Origin: Margaritifera margaritifera
Lineage: Eukaryota > Mollusca > Bivalvia > Unionida > Margaritiferidae
Assembly: GCA_029931535.1 (NCBI GenBank)
Contig: JAQPZY010001405.1
Coordinates: 248,001-312,000 of the forward strand
Direction of reading: 5' to 3'
DNA length: 64,000 nt
This document shows, piece by piece, positions 35,701 to 50,900 of the stretch. The position numbers were made by a program, and so were the translations under genes. Positions within the stretch are counted from its first letter, which is position 1; each line of letters begins with the position of its first letter. The notes beneath the pieces were generated by a model. That model had not been told where the DNA came from. It did no database searches and was given only the letters and a program-made list of their open reading frames with translations.

Positions 35701-38700
35701 TGTGTGTGTAAAGTTTCATGGCAATCATCTAAGCAGTTTAGGTGGAGTAACGGTAACAAACTTGTACTAATGGACGGATGGACAAAAGACCATTCCATAA
35801 GCTCTTCTGGTCTATGACAAGCAGTGCCAAAAATTGCCAAAGCACCGTGATTTGTCAATATGTACACCTTCAGATTATGACCATAACATGTACAAAGTTT
35901 CACAGCAATCCACTGAAAACTGTGAGACTAGTTGTGTTCACAATATTCTGTCATACACTAGTTTCATGTCCAAGTCAAAAAGAGCAATAACTCTAACAAC
36001 AAGATGTCAAAATGTAGATTATACACCCACCATGTGGTAAACAGTATTAGTATACTTTTTTCTTTCATTGGTCGGATACTCAAGTACTAAATGATGTAGT
36101 ACCCATTTAACTCATGTACTAAGTCAATGTCACTAAGCAATGTTGCCAATCGGTACAGCAATACTAAATAATATGTTCTGCTTTATCCATGGGTGTCTTC
36201 CTTGTCTCAAATGCAAGCCATCCACGAAATTTGGTCAAGGTAAAAGACACGACTCATTTTATTTTGCTGAAACCATTGTTCTTCTTTTAGTCTCAGTGAC
36301 CTTGACCTTTAACTTCTTGAACCCAAATTTGATAGGTGCCTTTCATGTCTCAACTGCAAGCCACCCACATAGTTTGGTCATGGTTTGTGGCATAGAACTT
36401 AAGTTATTCTGTGGAAACCATTTTCCTTCTTGGAGTCCCTGTAACCTTAACCATTGACATTTCAACCCCCAAATCAATAAGGGTCTTCTTTCCTAAAATG
36501 CAAGCCAAGTAAAAAGTTTAATCAAGGCATGTGATACATAATTTAAGTAGTTTTGTGGAACTTGTTTTTCCATCTTTCAGCCCTTGCAACCTTGACCTTT
36601 GATCTTTTGATCCAAAATGAATTGGTGTCTTCCTTGTCTGAAATGCAATCCATCCACAAAGTTTGGTCAGTGTAGGTGATAAAGAGATTATGTAAGATAA
36701 CAAGATCATGAGAAAACCATTTTTCTTTTTAAGAGTCATTGTGACCTTGACCTTTTGTCTCTCAAATCATAAGATGTCTTTGTATCTCAAATACAAGTCA
36801 ATTGCAAAGTTAGGTCAAGAAATCTGGTATACAAGTGAAGTTATTGTGTGGCAACAGTTTTCCTTATTTCAGTCCCAGTGACCTTGACCTTTGATCTTTT
36901 GAGCCCAAAATCGATCAGTTTCTTCCTTGCCCCAAATACAAGCTACTTACAAAGTTTGGTAACAGTAGATGGTGGAGAACTTGAGCTATTATGTAGAATC
37001 AAAATAGGTAACAGACAGACAGAAATGGACATGGAACATCATAACACAATATACTCTGCTTTTTGGTTGGCAATAAAAAATTCACAGAAGCATTGTGTTT
37101 TGTTGACATGCACATCTTCAGATGATATGCACAATATGCATCAAGTTTCATGGTGATCTAACTGCAGGACTGGTTGCATTCACAATATTCTGTCATATAC
37201 AGAATTCAGCTGCAAGACCAAAAGAGCACAAATTCGAACAAAAATGTAAGGAGAACAGTAAATTTTTCAATATGTACACCTTTTGATGATGACCATAACA
37301 TGTGCAAAGTTTCATGGCAATCCACTGAAAACTGTGATACTAGTTGCATTCACAAGATTCTGTGTTGCACCTTGAATGAGCCCAAGGGACATCCTCCCAG
37401 CACAAACTGCCAGTGTTCCCCAAAATTTAACAAATCACCATATCTTCATCATTACAGAGGGAGAGACATACATAAAATATCATACACTATATAGGCTCCA
37501 AGTCAAAAAAGGCAATGACTCTATCAAAAATTGCAGGAGCATAATGATTTGTTGATCTGCACATTTTCAGATGGTGACCATAACATTTACAAAGTTTTAT
37601 GGCAATCGGCTGAAATCCACTAAAATCTGTGAGACTTGTTGCGTTCACAAGATTCTGTCATAAAATACAGCCAGCTGCAAGTCAAAAAGGGCAATAACTC
37701 TAACAAAAATTAAAGACATACAATGATTTGCTGATATGCACATCTTAGATGATGACCTTAACATAGGGGGCGTTCTATTGATATTATGTACTTCTGAAAG
37801 AGTAACAGGGGTAAGGTGAAGTTGTTCGAATTTGCAACATGCACAATGAAGAGAATGTTGGCATACCTCTATGCTACTTTCATGTACTATGGCTGAAATT
37901 TCTTTACATATTGTACTTGTGGAAATTGGACATGATCTAAGCACACAGCAGACAGAAATGGCCACTCCAAAGTACTCGAAAAATCAGCTTGAATTAGTCA
38001 AAAGTACACTATTTTCAGCAGTTATTAAAATAGGGAAACAAATTTTGCCAGAGTAGGCAATACCAGCCTCTGAAAGTACAATGAATGAATAATTACAAAA
38101 TATATAAAAAGTAAAAAAAGTTATCCGCTCTTTTTTTTATTATTCACCTCTGAAGTCCAGGAAGTGAAAATGACCAAGGAGTGCTAGAAGTTTTTTGAGA
38201 GGTGCACATCTTAAGTAAGACCAAGCTGTATACTCTATAACCCAAATTACACCCATCAATCATACACAAAAATAATGGGAATTAAAATCTCTTTTAACAA
38301 TACCTAAGATATACAAGGTCTTTTTAAATAGCCAGGAAAACCAGTGAAGAAAACCTGGGTAATTCTTTTTCTTTGAAAATCTAAGCCTATGCAAAATACA
38401 AAACTGAGGAGCGCCACCATATGCAACGTTTCATAGTGATCCATCAAGAACTGCGAGACTAGTTGCATTCATAGGTTTCTGATATACCCTAATTTCTGCT
38501 GCAAGACAAAAAGGGAAATAACTCATACACAATTGTCTGAGCAAATTGATTTGTCAATATGTGCATCTTCACATGATGACCATAATAATTACCAAGTTTC
38601 ATGGTGATCCATTGAAACTGTAAGATTTGGTCACACATTGCATTCAGATGCAAGTTCAATAGGGCAATAACCCCATATACAAATTTTGTGAGCAAAGTAA

Positions 38701-38892
38701 CTTGTCCATATCTGTATCTTCAAGTGATGACCGTAATATTTGACAAGTTTCATTCATAAGACTGTGAGACATACTGAAGGATGGAAGGATTGACATGAGG
38801 TTTCCTATATACCCCCACTAAACTGAGGTATAAAATATCAAGAAAATGCTTAACAGTACATAGAAGCAGAATTTATATGCAGTCCCTGCTTT

Positions 38893-38962
<70 letters not shown>

Positions 38963-41900
38963 AAACCTTAAACACAAATTTTAACCTCAAAACTTTTGCC
39001 ATTAGTTGCAAAAAAGTCAGTAAAATTTAGTAAGAAAAGTAATAAATAAGGTAAGGAACATGCTATTTAACACACAGAAGTGAAATAGAAATGTAGAAAT
39101 GCATACTTCCTTCCTACAAGCTGTAAACAAAATCTTAAACCAAAACTTTAACCTCATGTCTACACAAAGCAAACCTTAAACTGAAACCTTTACTCATAAC
39201 ATGCTGTTTAACACACAGAAGTGAAATTTAAATGCATACTTCCTTTCTATGAGCCATAATCAAAATCTTACACACAAACTTTAACCTGCTATCTGTATCC
39301 ATTGATGCTTATGATGCATTGGTCATAGCATAAGCTCCCCTGTACTTTGTACAGGCAAGCTAAAAACAAAACAAACAAACTAGAAATGTATTTATTGAGT
39401 ATTGATACCCCACCACAGTGTCTGAAATGATAAAGGGGCCCCGTGTGGCCAAGTGGTCTAAGTCGCTAGCCTTTACATATCATTCACATCTCACCTCTGT
39501 CCACATGGGTTCGAGTCTCAGCTCAACCAATGTGGGTATGTGAGAAAACTTGCCAGTAGTTTCTCGTGGGTCAGTGGTTCTTCCCAGGGTATTCCCGAGT
39601 TCTTCCTCCATCAAATATACTAGCCTATCATGTACTGAAAAATGGTGTTAAACCCACAAAACCAAAAACAATCTGAAATGATCTAAATGCAAAACTTCAC
39701 AGAGGTGTGGTGGATGGATGCATGTAAAGCCAGACAAGGGTAACACTGTATGCCCCTACCACTATCGTGGTGGTGCATAGAAAAATCCCTAGTGTGTGAG
39801 CAAAAGGAGAGGACATTGTCATTACCATATATACTCACGTATAATCCCATACCAACTGCAAACTGCATAGACGCAGATCTGCTGTCACATAATGCACCAG
39901 CAGATCTGGGTCTATGCAGTTTGTAATGACTAATCAGTAGAACAAACAACATAGACCCTGATCTGACGGCACATCAGGGTCTATGTTATTTGCATTTGGA
40001 CTTGGCTTATACGTGATTATATATGGTAAATTTGATTCCCAGTATCTCAGAAACATTCATTGTCTTGGGAGGATAGTTTTATGATACTAGAGCTATTGGC
40101 GATGGGTGCAATGCAAAAGGCCCTGCTAACTACAATTGCCTAAGAGGGCCTTAAATAACGGAACTTGTCTTTGGAAACAAAGTTAGAAGAATTGGTATTC
40201 TGGGGCCATAATGCTCTAAATGATGATGCAAAATACTGGAAATTTAACTCATTCAAGGTCTCATCAATATAAAGCTGCATGTCAAACTTGGTTGAAATTG
40301 AACAAACCTTGGTAAAGTAATGCTACAGAAACCAAAGTCGGGAGGACAGACAATCAGGCAATCACTCTAAAAATTCCTAATGCAGAATGCTGGAAATTAA
40401 CTTCACTTCAATGTCTCATCAATATAAAGCCGCATGCCAAATCTGGTTAAAATCCAACAATTCTTGGTAAAGTAATGCTGTGGAAACCAAAGTCAGGAGG
40501 ACAGACAATCGGAGGACATTAACTCCTGAAAATGGAATGCTAGAAATCAAACAAATTCATGGTCTTATAAATATAATGGTGTATGCTAAATCTTTTCAAA
40601 ATCAACAAATCCTTAGTTAAGTTTTGCTGCAGAAAGTCAGGATGATGGAAAATCAGGGGCCATAACTCCTATAACTGATGTTGTGGAACATTTAAACTCA
40701 AACTCGTTTAAAGTTTCATCAATATAAAGCTACATTCCAAATTTACTTGAACTCCAACAATCTTTGATAATTAATGCTGCAAAAACTAACGTCATGGGGA
40801 TCAGCAATCAGGGGGCATAACTTCTTCAAAAATGTAATGGAATGCTGGAAATCGAACTCATTCAAAGTTTCATCAATATAAAGCTGCATGGCTAATTTGG
40901 TTTTAATCCAACAAATCTTGGTCAAGTTATGTTGTGGAAACCAGTGATGAGTATATGCAATCAGGGGGCACAACTGCTGTAAATGATGTCATTGAACACT
41001 GAAAATTGAACTCAATCAAGGTCTGATTAATATTGAGCTGCATAAGAAAACTGGTTGAAATCAAACAATCCTTGGTAAAGTTAAGCTGTGGAAACAAAAA
41101 TTAGGAGGACAGGCAATAAGGGGCAATAAATTCTCTAAATAATGACATAAAAGGTTAGAAATTGAATTCATCTGACGTTACATCAATATTAAGCTGCCTA
41201 TGAAATTAGGTTACAACCCAATAATACAAAAACAAGTTATCCTGTGAAAACTAAATTGATGATAGATGGGTAGCTGGATGGGCAGACAGATGGACATGAT
41301 TATCATACAGCTCTGCGGAGTTTGTCAAATACAGCCTTACTAGTGGAGTACAGAAACAAACAGAATAGAAAATAGGTAACTTTCATGTAAGCATCTGCAT
41401 TCTACTGGCTTTGATATTCAAGGGGAGATAACTCTTATTATAAAAATACTGAGGTTTTGCTAAGGGGCACAAATGAAAAAAATCCAAATCTGTATAATAA
41501 TTACATTCATGAAACCTTGAAGTGAATTTAATTTCCAGCATTCCACATGATCAATTAAGGTCCTATTCATCTGATATAATAACTACATCATGTACTTAGA
41601 AATTAAGAAAATTATGCCTACTGATGTATGGCTAGGCTTTAAAATGCATCCAAATGGGGGCTAGCTTTCCCAACATACTATCATATAGGAAGCTGTCCTG
41701 CTGGGCTTAACTGATATAGTTTGACTTTCTTCATCATATATTCAATTTGCAGTTACTTTGTATGTGTTAGCATCTGTAATTCCTGTCTGTATTGTTCAAA
41801 GTGTTACTAAGGGTTGTTCCAGAATTAAATGGAGACAGGGCTAAGAAGGTGCCTTTTCAAAGATCTCACCAGCTATCAAACTTTAATTGGACTGGTCAAC

Positions 41901-44900
41901 ATAGGACATTCATAACAGTCTGGCACTCTGTATTACCACCACCACCCTTTTTTAATTAAAAAAAAATACATTCCAACCTCCCCACCCCATCCAAATTTTG
42001 AACCAGATCCAATTTATTTAAACTAACTCTGTGTAAATTGAGAAGCCCTAATGACTCTGTTTGATCTTGTTCAAAATCTTCTAGATCTGTGGTTTCTGAG
42101 TATGTGTCAGCTCCTGTAATTCCAGTCTGTGATGTTACAAATGTAACCAAATTATCTAAAATGTTTAAATTGAGAAGTCCCACTTACCCAGTTTGATCTT
42201 GTTTAACATCTCCTGTATTTGAAGTTTCTGTGTATGTGTTAGCTCCTGTAATTCCAGTCTGTGATGTTACAAATGTAACCAAATTATCTAAAATGTTTAA
42301 ATTGAGAAGTCCCACTTACCCAGTTTGATCTTGTTTAACATCTCCTGTATTTGTAGTTTCTGTGTATGTGTTAGCTCCTGTAATTCCAGACTCTGTTGTT
42401 TCCTCATCTGCTCCAGTTTCTGCTGGTGTTCCTGTTTACTTTTCTCCATCTCCTGCTCTGTAGGATAAATAAAGGACATATGTAAAAAAATTAGTTTTGC
42501 ACCTGTGAGATACTAAAATTGATCTTGTTACAGACTTTGATATTAACCTTATCAAATGGTAGCAAGAACTTGCTACCTAGACTAAGTACAGGTAGGAAAA
42601 TCACTTTAATATCAGATTGCAAACTCAAAAAAAGTATGTTAGATTCCTCCTTCCCATCAAAATGTTTTATAGGTTTCTTGTCTCTATCCATAAGAAAATG
42701 AACTGGACCATCTTACCATCTCTTCTTCAACACCATCCAACACCCACTGGTTTTGGATCAAACCCCACAAATACATGGGTAGGAAATCTTTGCTACCAGT
42801 TTTTAGTGTAGGTATGAAACTGAAATTGTTCAAGGCAAATTTGCTACTTGCTACTTCTAATTTAGAACCCCTATGTTGCCATCATTTGAAAAATTACGTC
42901 TGACTATCCATATTAAATGATTTTGTTGATACTCCAGTTCTCCTCCCTTACAGGGTCTACACTACATAAAGTGACACGGTTTGCATTATTACTTTAAATA
43001 CTTACCAGCACATGTACTTCAATAATAGAAGTAAATAACATGGCTTTCACAATAATTTACAAAAATTGGCATCCTCTTGAAACTATACTTGACATCTAGT
43101 TTTGGAAAAAGTTAATTGCTAAACAGTATAATGTCACATATAAGTAAGTTTATAAACAGTAATTTTTATGAATCAATGTTGCAAGTATTAGTGAAAAAAA
43201 ATATCTTGAATCAAATAATGGGCAATGTATCCCAAAAGTGGTAGTCGTGATACTTGCTACTGTAGGGAAAACAAGGAATATTATGTCTCATCTCTGCTTC
43301 ATCCTATAATGTAACTCCACTGTATGAGGGGTATTTAAAAAAAAGTTTTTAATATTAGCATGCTGTACAAAAAGTTCTTTATTAGTGAACAGTACGTCAG
43401 TGCATCCCCTCAAAGTACTCCCCATGCACTCTACACATTTTCTCATTTGATTATCCAATTATTAAATGCCATTTTGTATTCACTTTTTGGTATGTTGTTC
43501 ATACACTGGAAAACTGAACTTAGCAGCTTTCAAATTGCCTGCCCCTCAGCTAATGGTTTGGAGCTAAATCAAGGCTGTATGGAGACTCTGGCAAAGTCTG
43601 GATGCTGTGCTCCTTCAGGAAATCTGTCACAATGGCAGATTTATGCACTGATGCTTTGCTGATGGATACTTCAGGTACCAGTGTGTGGACGGGTGGTTTC
43701 TGTATTGTTCCACAACTTTGGCAACACTTTGTAGGCATACAAATATCCAGGGACACTAGCAGTGGTACCTGGATGACCAGGCCTTTTACATAAAAAATAA
43801 TAAGTATAAAACTCTTTTCAGAGTCCAACCATGTTGGGTGATTTGTGGTCTCTGCTCATTTTCTCTGGTCCAAACTTTTATATTTTCTCTCGAGTCGAGT
43901 TAAAAAAATTCAAACATCTTTGGTTACTCTTTTCAGATATGGAGTGTAGGTCTTTGGCAATTTCAACCCAAGTGTTTTGATCAGCCATCAACAAATGGGG
44001 GACCCATCTTGCACAAACCTTTCTGCACTTCAAAGGAATCTTCAATATATTAAAAATAGCTGATGAATAAATGCCTATGAAAATAGAAATATCTTCAACT
44101 GTGTATTGAGCATCTTCATCAATTGTGGCCTTTATGGCAGTCACTTCCGGCTTTTCAATCACAGTCAATGGTCTTTCAGAATGTGGGTCATCCTCACTGG
44201 ATGCATGACTATCTTTAAAATGATGAAACCAACTCAAAATTGTAGGATATGACAGAGAATTACATCTGTAAACTTTATGCAAGTCAGTCCATCATATCAG
44301 TCAGAGAGTACCCTAAAAGCGTCTGGATTTCACAGTATGCATTTTGCTCAGGAGCAGAAATTTTTGTCTCCTTTTTGAATATTTTTACATCAGTGTCATT
44401 TACCTATGTCACACGCATATATCTGCAGCTGTCTGGCATGATGCACATGCAGCTGCAGATCAAAAAAATTATTTTGTCTATCGATTTGCATTAAATTTAC
44501 TGACATTTTAAAACACCCAAGAAAGTTATAACAAAATATTCATAATTTTTCAAATACCCTTTTGTATCAAACCATGCCACCAGGAATCAGTAGGGTCATT
44601 ACTATGATATGCTCCGTAACTGTTTCCTGACCAGATACTGTAGAAAAGTTCAGAACTTAGCACATAACTTTTGGTGTGCTCATCATAGTGAAAACAAGAG
44701 AAGAAACAGTGTAAAAAGCTGATACATTTTCAAAGAAGGGATCTTAAATCTACACATTCATATGTATATTGCCTCTCACCTCCCATTCTAACATACCGAC
44801 AATGACCATGAAAGCACACCACCTCCCCAGTGAATTTCAGTGCAAACTTGGGGTGTTGACCCTATGCACAAGACTTATTGTAACCTTGAACATGACTGAT

Positions 44901-47900
44901 GTAGATCAAAATTATGCTACCCTTTTTAATTTATTTTCAGCGAGTTGAATGTTGACTACAAACCTATCTCTTTCTCTTTACAAGATCCAAATAATATAGA
45001 AATTTACATCTCATTATCTCAGGGAGGAGCTTTTCATAATCTCACGGATAATTAATTGACTGTTTGCCCTAGGATGTGTCATGTGATGATGTTCCAGCTG
45101 AGAAGATTTTGGACTTTTTTAAAAAGTGCAGTTTATTTTAAAAGATCTGACTTTGTATTTTAAAGATTCAGCCCTTTTTGCCAGGATTGTGTTGATGTGC
45201 TATTAAAGCCTATACATATGTATATACATACATACATACATACATACATACATACATACATACATACATACATACATACATACATACATACATACACACA
45301 TACATACATACACACATACATACATACATACATACATACATACATACATACATACATACATACATACATACATACATACATAAATACATACATACATACA
45401 TACATACATACATACATACATACATACATACATACATAACATACATAAATACATACATACATACATACATACATACATACATACATACATACATACATAC
45501 ATACATAAATACATACATAAATACATACATACATACATAAATACATACATACATACATACATACATACATACATAAATACATACATACATACATACATAC
45601 ATACATACATACATACATACATAAATACATACATACATACATACATACATAAATACATACATACATACATACATACATACATACATACATACATAAATAC
45701 ATACATACATACATACATACATACATACATACATACATACATACATACATACATACATAACAAATGAACAATTAAATTCAGTAGAACTACCTATAAACAA
45801 CATTGCAGATGTACATAACGCCCTTGTTACTGTTGCGACTGTTTTACGTAATGCAGCTGAAAGAAATCTCCCAAAGAAAACCTTCCAGCCACATTTAAAA
45901 CCTTACTGGAAATTCCTTAATGTGGCTGAAATGCATAAAGAGATGAGGAGAAAACAAGCGTTATGGATAAAGGACGAACGGCCACATGGTATGCAATTTA
46001 AGATGTATGCAGAATATAAAATTTCGAAGAGAAAGTTCAGAAATCATTTAAACAAGGCAAAATACCAGTATGAAAAACAACAATTCGATGAGTTAGAAAA
46101 AGCTGCAGAACTGGATGTAGGGAAATTCTATAGAATAGTACGACTACATAGGAAGGGACAGAGGCAAGATATATCTGAACTAAAAGTGGATGGAGAAATA
46201 ATTCGGGACCCTTGTTTGATTTGTGACGCGTGGCATCGACATTTTGAAACACTAGGAACTGAAACACCAGATGCTCATTTTAACGAATCGTTTGCAGATG
46301 AAATCAGGAATGCCATGAAGAAGATTGTGGACTCAAATAGTGAAGAAGAAACAGATAGCAAAATGTGCGATACCATAATGCAAAATGACATTGAAGAAGC
46401 TGTAAGAGAGCTGAATAAAAACAAAGCATGTGGACACGATAAAATATACGCAGAACATATAATTTTCGCTTATTATTCGATTAGTTCTATTTTGTGCCAT
46501 GTGTACAATTGCATCATCTCCTTGGAAACATATCCTGACTATTTTAAAACTGTAAATGTTATATCTATCTTCAAAGGTGGGAAAAAAGATAAATTAGATA
46601 TGAATAGCTATAGAGATATCTCAATCGTTCCCGTTTTTCAAAAAGTATTTGAAAAAATACTGTTGAAGAGACTAACTCAATTTAGTGAAAGGATCAATTT
46701 CCCTCACCAATTGCAACAAGGATTCCGAAACGAATGCAGTGGAATTACTGCAGCTTTTATTATAAAAGAAGGAGTAGCCCACTATTTTGAAGGTCACTCA
46801 AAAGTATATGCTGCATTCCTGGACAATGCAAAGGCCTTTAATACGGTATGGCATGATGGCCTTTTTTATAAGCTTTTCTGTCTCAGAGTTAAAGGTAAAC
46901 TGTGGAAATTGATCCGTAATTCTTTTCAAGATGTTAGGGCCCTTGTTCTGCTCAACGGCCAACATTTGAAATCATACGCAGTCAACCAAGGAGTAGGACA
47001 AGGAAGGACGCTATCAGCATGGTTATTCCTAGTCATGATAAATGATCTAATTTCGTCATTGGAGTCAACAAAATCTGGAATACAAGTTGGCACTTCAAGC
47101 ATTCCATGTGTTCTACTATCTGATGACACGACCCTGCTATCCTCATCATTGAATGGTATGTGTATTTTGCTTCGCAGCCTCCATGACTATGCATCGAAGT
47201 GGAGACTCCGGTACAATGCTGATAAAAGCAATATGGTCATATTTTCAAAGAAAAAATTCATGCAACAAAATACATTCATGCTCAAAGATAAGCTGATTCC
47301 TATAGTTTCTTCTAGAATATATGCTGGGGTTACTCTCTCCTCTGACCTTTCTAATACTGCTACAGTGAAAAGTGCTTGTGAAAAGGGAAGATCAGTATTT
47401 TATTCCGTTGTTGGAATTGGCATTGGAAAGGACGGTATGAACCCAATTAATAGTGCTAAAATCTGGTCTAAAATAGTACTACCGGCAATGTCATACGGAT
47501 GTGAATTATGGTCAAACTTGAGCCAGTCGCAGGTATATGACCTAGAAGTCTGCCAAAGAAAAGCTGCAAGAAGAATTATAGGGCTCGATCAGCGCTCACC
47601 CAAAGAGACAACAATTAGTGGTCTTGGGCTGTGGACAGTTGAGGGATATATAGATAAAATCAAATTAGGTTTCTTCAATAAAATCTACAGAGCTAACGGT
47701 TCATTAGCATGGAAAATTATGTTCAACAGAAGAATCCTTGATTTCATGATACACGAGCGTGAGAGCATTGGTTTTGTTAAAGATATATACTGTGTTCTTG
47801 GGAAATACCAGCTTGGCGGTTTCTTCAACCTATACGTGAACACCCTATATTCTGCCCCAAAACCAGTCTGGAAGAGGAAAGGGTTTGGAGGTCTAAACTT

Positions 47901-50900
47901 GAATCAAGACCGGAACTTTTTCATTATGCAAGTGTCCATACTGTTCTTCAACCACTTGCTGTCTGGAAGCTTGGAAAATGTTTTCATGATAAAACCTGGT
48001 CTTTTGCTAACATCGCATATTTAACAATGTGTTCAATTTCGTCTGAGGAGGAGTATAACTGTAAACTCTGCGAAAAATTGATTGCAGACAGAGCCAAGCA
48101 TATGTTACTTTACTGCCAAGTCCTAAACAATGAATGTAATACCATGTTCGAAAAAATAATCGATGCAATAGACATACTAGACTCACACTGACTCTTTTTG
48201 CAGAACAATAACATGCTACTTCATATCCTTTTGGGCAAGAGAGTTGAAACCTTTGATTCTATGGATGATCAAACATGGCATGTATTCATGTGTTTGGTGG
48301 CAGAAGGATTAGACTCAATGTACAGAAGAACAAATGAACTTGGACATAATTTCTGATAGTATGCTTGTTCGGTATATTAGGGCAATGGACCCATTTCATT
48401 TCTGACTACCACATAAATAATTCACAACTGTTAGACTCATAGTGTTCAACTGGTGATTCAATGTGTTAATTCATTTAAACCGCTCCAGCCAATTGTAAAT
48501 AATTTCAATTATTTCAAGTTGTCTACATGTTCGTTAGCATGTTATTTTTTGTTCTTTGTTCTTTTTTCTTTTCTAGGATATTTTTGGCCTACCCATATAT
48601 ATGCATACTTCGTGCATACATACATACATGCTTACAGACAACAGACAGATAGGCAGACAGACAGACAGACACTGTACACCTGAACATCTGTTCTTTCTCC
48701 CTGTTTTATTTACACCTATTACATGTATAATAATAGCTTTATGTTTCATATACTCTTCAAGCTTGTAATAATTTTATTTCAACTCAACTATGCGGTATAT
48801 TACAAATATTGCCTATATATTGTACCTTATACATATGTCTAAAATGTATATTGCTCTTAAAAAAGCACGGTTAAGATTATATAACTCATATTCATGGGAG
48901 ATTTCCTTTGCTGTCCCTGATGGCTATGTTATTAAAAGCATTTAGGCAGAAGATAATGGAAAGGACTATTGACAATCATTGAATTTTTGTAAATATATTA
49001 CTTGTTTAGTGTGTTGCATATCCAATAATATCAATGTATGTTCCTATCATTATTGTGTAATAATGAAAATAACTGAATGTAATCTCTTTGGAAGAGGAAA
49101 TAAAGAAAGTCAGTCAGTCAGTCAGTCACACATACATACATACATACATACATACATACATACATACATACATACATACATACATACATACATACATACA
49201 TACACACATACACAGATCTCTGTCATTACAATGCCCTTCATTACAACAGGATTATGGATAAAATGCAGTTTTGCTATGAATCCCACAAAACAAATTATTC
49301 AAAAGGACGACAATATGGGTTGAAAGAAAACAACATGAAGATTAGCATTGTACCTTTTTTCCTTTTAAAACATTATCATTTGACATGACTAAATAAACAA
49401 ACAGCATGAAGTTAACAAATATATTTAACTGAAGTAAGTAAAATTTAAAAATTATTACTATACATTTGACTGACAGGTTGTTTACCCCACCCACCCACCC
49501 AGGCCCCTATGCTTAAACACATGCATGCAGCATCTGATTGTCAATATTTCTCGCTATTCCATTGTTTGGTACGTATGAAGCTCTCGCTATACCATGGTTC
49601 AGTATATACAAGGTTCTCGCTATTCCGCAGTCCAGCATATATGTGGTTCTCATTATATAGTGGTTTGGCACATATGTGGTTCTCACTATACCATGGTTCA
49701 CTACATATGCTGTTTTCCCTTTACTGTGGTTCAGTACATAATGCAGTTGACAGTTATGGACCCAAACTAACGTGTTATAAGGTGGGATAGCTGTACTGTC
49801 TTTACTGGTATTATATACTCCAGCTAAAAAGTAGAACTCACTCAGTTTTGTTCTTGCTTGCTCCTTGGCAAATTTGAAATCAGCCAACTTCTGTTTCTGG
49901 TCCTCTATCTCTGCATTCAATCGCAGCTGGGTGCGGGATTCAATGGCACTGTTTTGCATCGCCTGTTGCACAAGACAAATTTCTCATTATGTTAGGAGAC
50001 ATTTAAAATTATGCTCTAGCAATTGTTACAAACTTTCAACATGCACTGCCCTTCTAAAGTTCCTTAACCCCATGCCATTTTTCCAGATATTTGTAAGGAA
50101 AATATTAATTTGAAATGAAAATGAGAAGAAACAGAGAGAAGTATTTTTGTTAATATTATGATGCAGGGATTTTTACGGTAATTTGATGAACATGTCAGCT
50201 CTGAAAATGTCTCTAAACAAAACTAAAGATTGAAACTTTTAATTTAGTATTACCACTTCAAACAAATCTTTATAACACTAATGTCTGACACATTTTATCT
50301 TGAAACCAAAAGTAATTTATTCATCATGCCTTTTTATATTTTGATATTATCTCTCCCTTTAATACATTTTTTAAAACTCATCATGGTGTCAGCAATGAAA
50401 ATGTTATCAAAGCACAAGAAACAATGGAACTTTTGGAGAACAATGGAACTTTTGGAGAGCAATATATGATTCTATATGATGTTCAAATATCAATAATGGG
50501 ATTAAACATTTCCTTCAGTTCAAACATTCCCAGAATACAAGGGGTGATAGTGAACCAGAAAGTAAACACAAAGAGCTCCATAAACTGTGTATGATTGATA
50601 CTTTATTGTATTTACAATCAATCAGCTTGTGAATTAATTTTGAAAGAAAGTTCTCCCAAACTGAGTGTTCTAAACAATCATGTTAAGCCTATAGTAGATC
50701 TCAAAGCCAGGGCCTGCATGCCAAGTCCACGATCTTACTATACTGTAAAATGTGACAAGGGAAAAAGGTTGAGCATGTAGTCAAAGAATACATCGTTTTG
50801 GCTTCATAATGATTCATTCTAAATATGATGAAAATCCATCAAAGGGTTTAGGGAAGGAATAAAATCAGATGAAAAAACTTTAAACAAAACCTTAATGCAA

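Larger units (their letters stand above)
45763..48358 (+). mobile_element. Non-LTR retrotransposon (LINE), 5'-truncated and frameshifted
   Basis: The element contains the linker, reverse transcriptase and C-terminal zinc-knuckle parts of ORF2 but no endonuclease. The left boundary is the (TACA)n array. After the stop at 48360 there is about 750 bp of AT-rich sequence and then another (TCAG)n/(TACA)n array at 49109-49214. Possible insertion into, or origin of, tetranucleotide arrays is discussed in the findings. Confidence 0.8.

Noticed and set aside
39445..39520. Ser/Leu-type tRNA gene
   Set aside because: A and B boxes are present, but the sequence runs straight into a SINE body and the stems are too diverged.
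41956..42183. 75-codon minus ORF beside the coiled-coil exon
   Set aside because: Reads the duplicated exon end in a different frame; no phased acceptor.
45160..45803. ORFs of 186-203 codons with MYVC/IHTY repeats
   Set aside because: Pure translation of a (TACA)n microsatellite; open in several frames and both strands.
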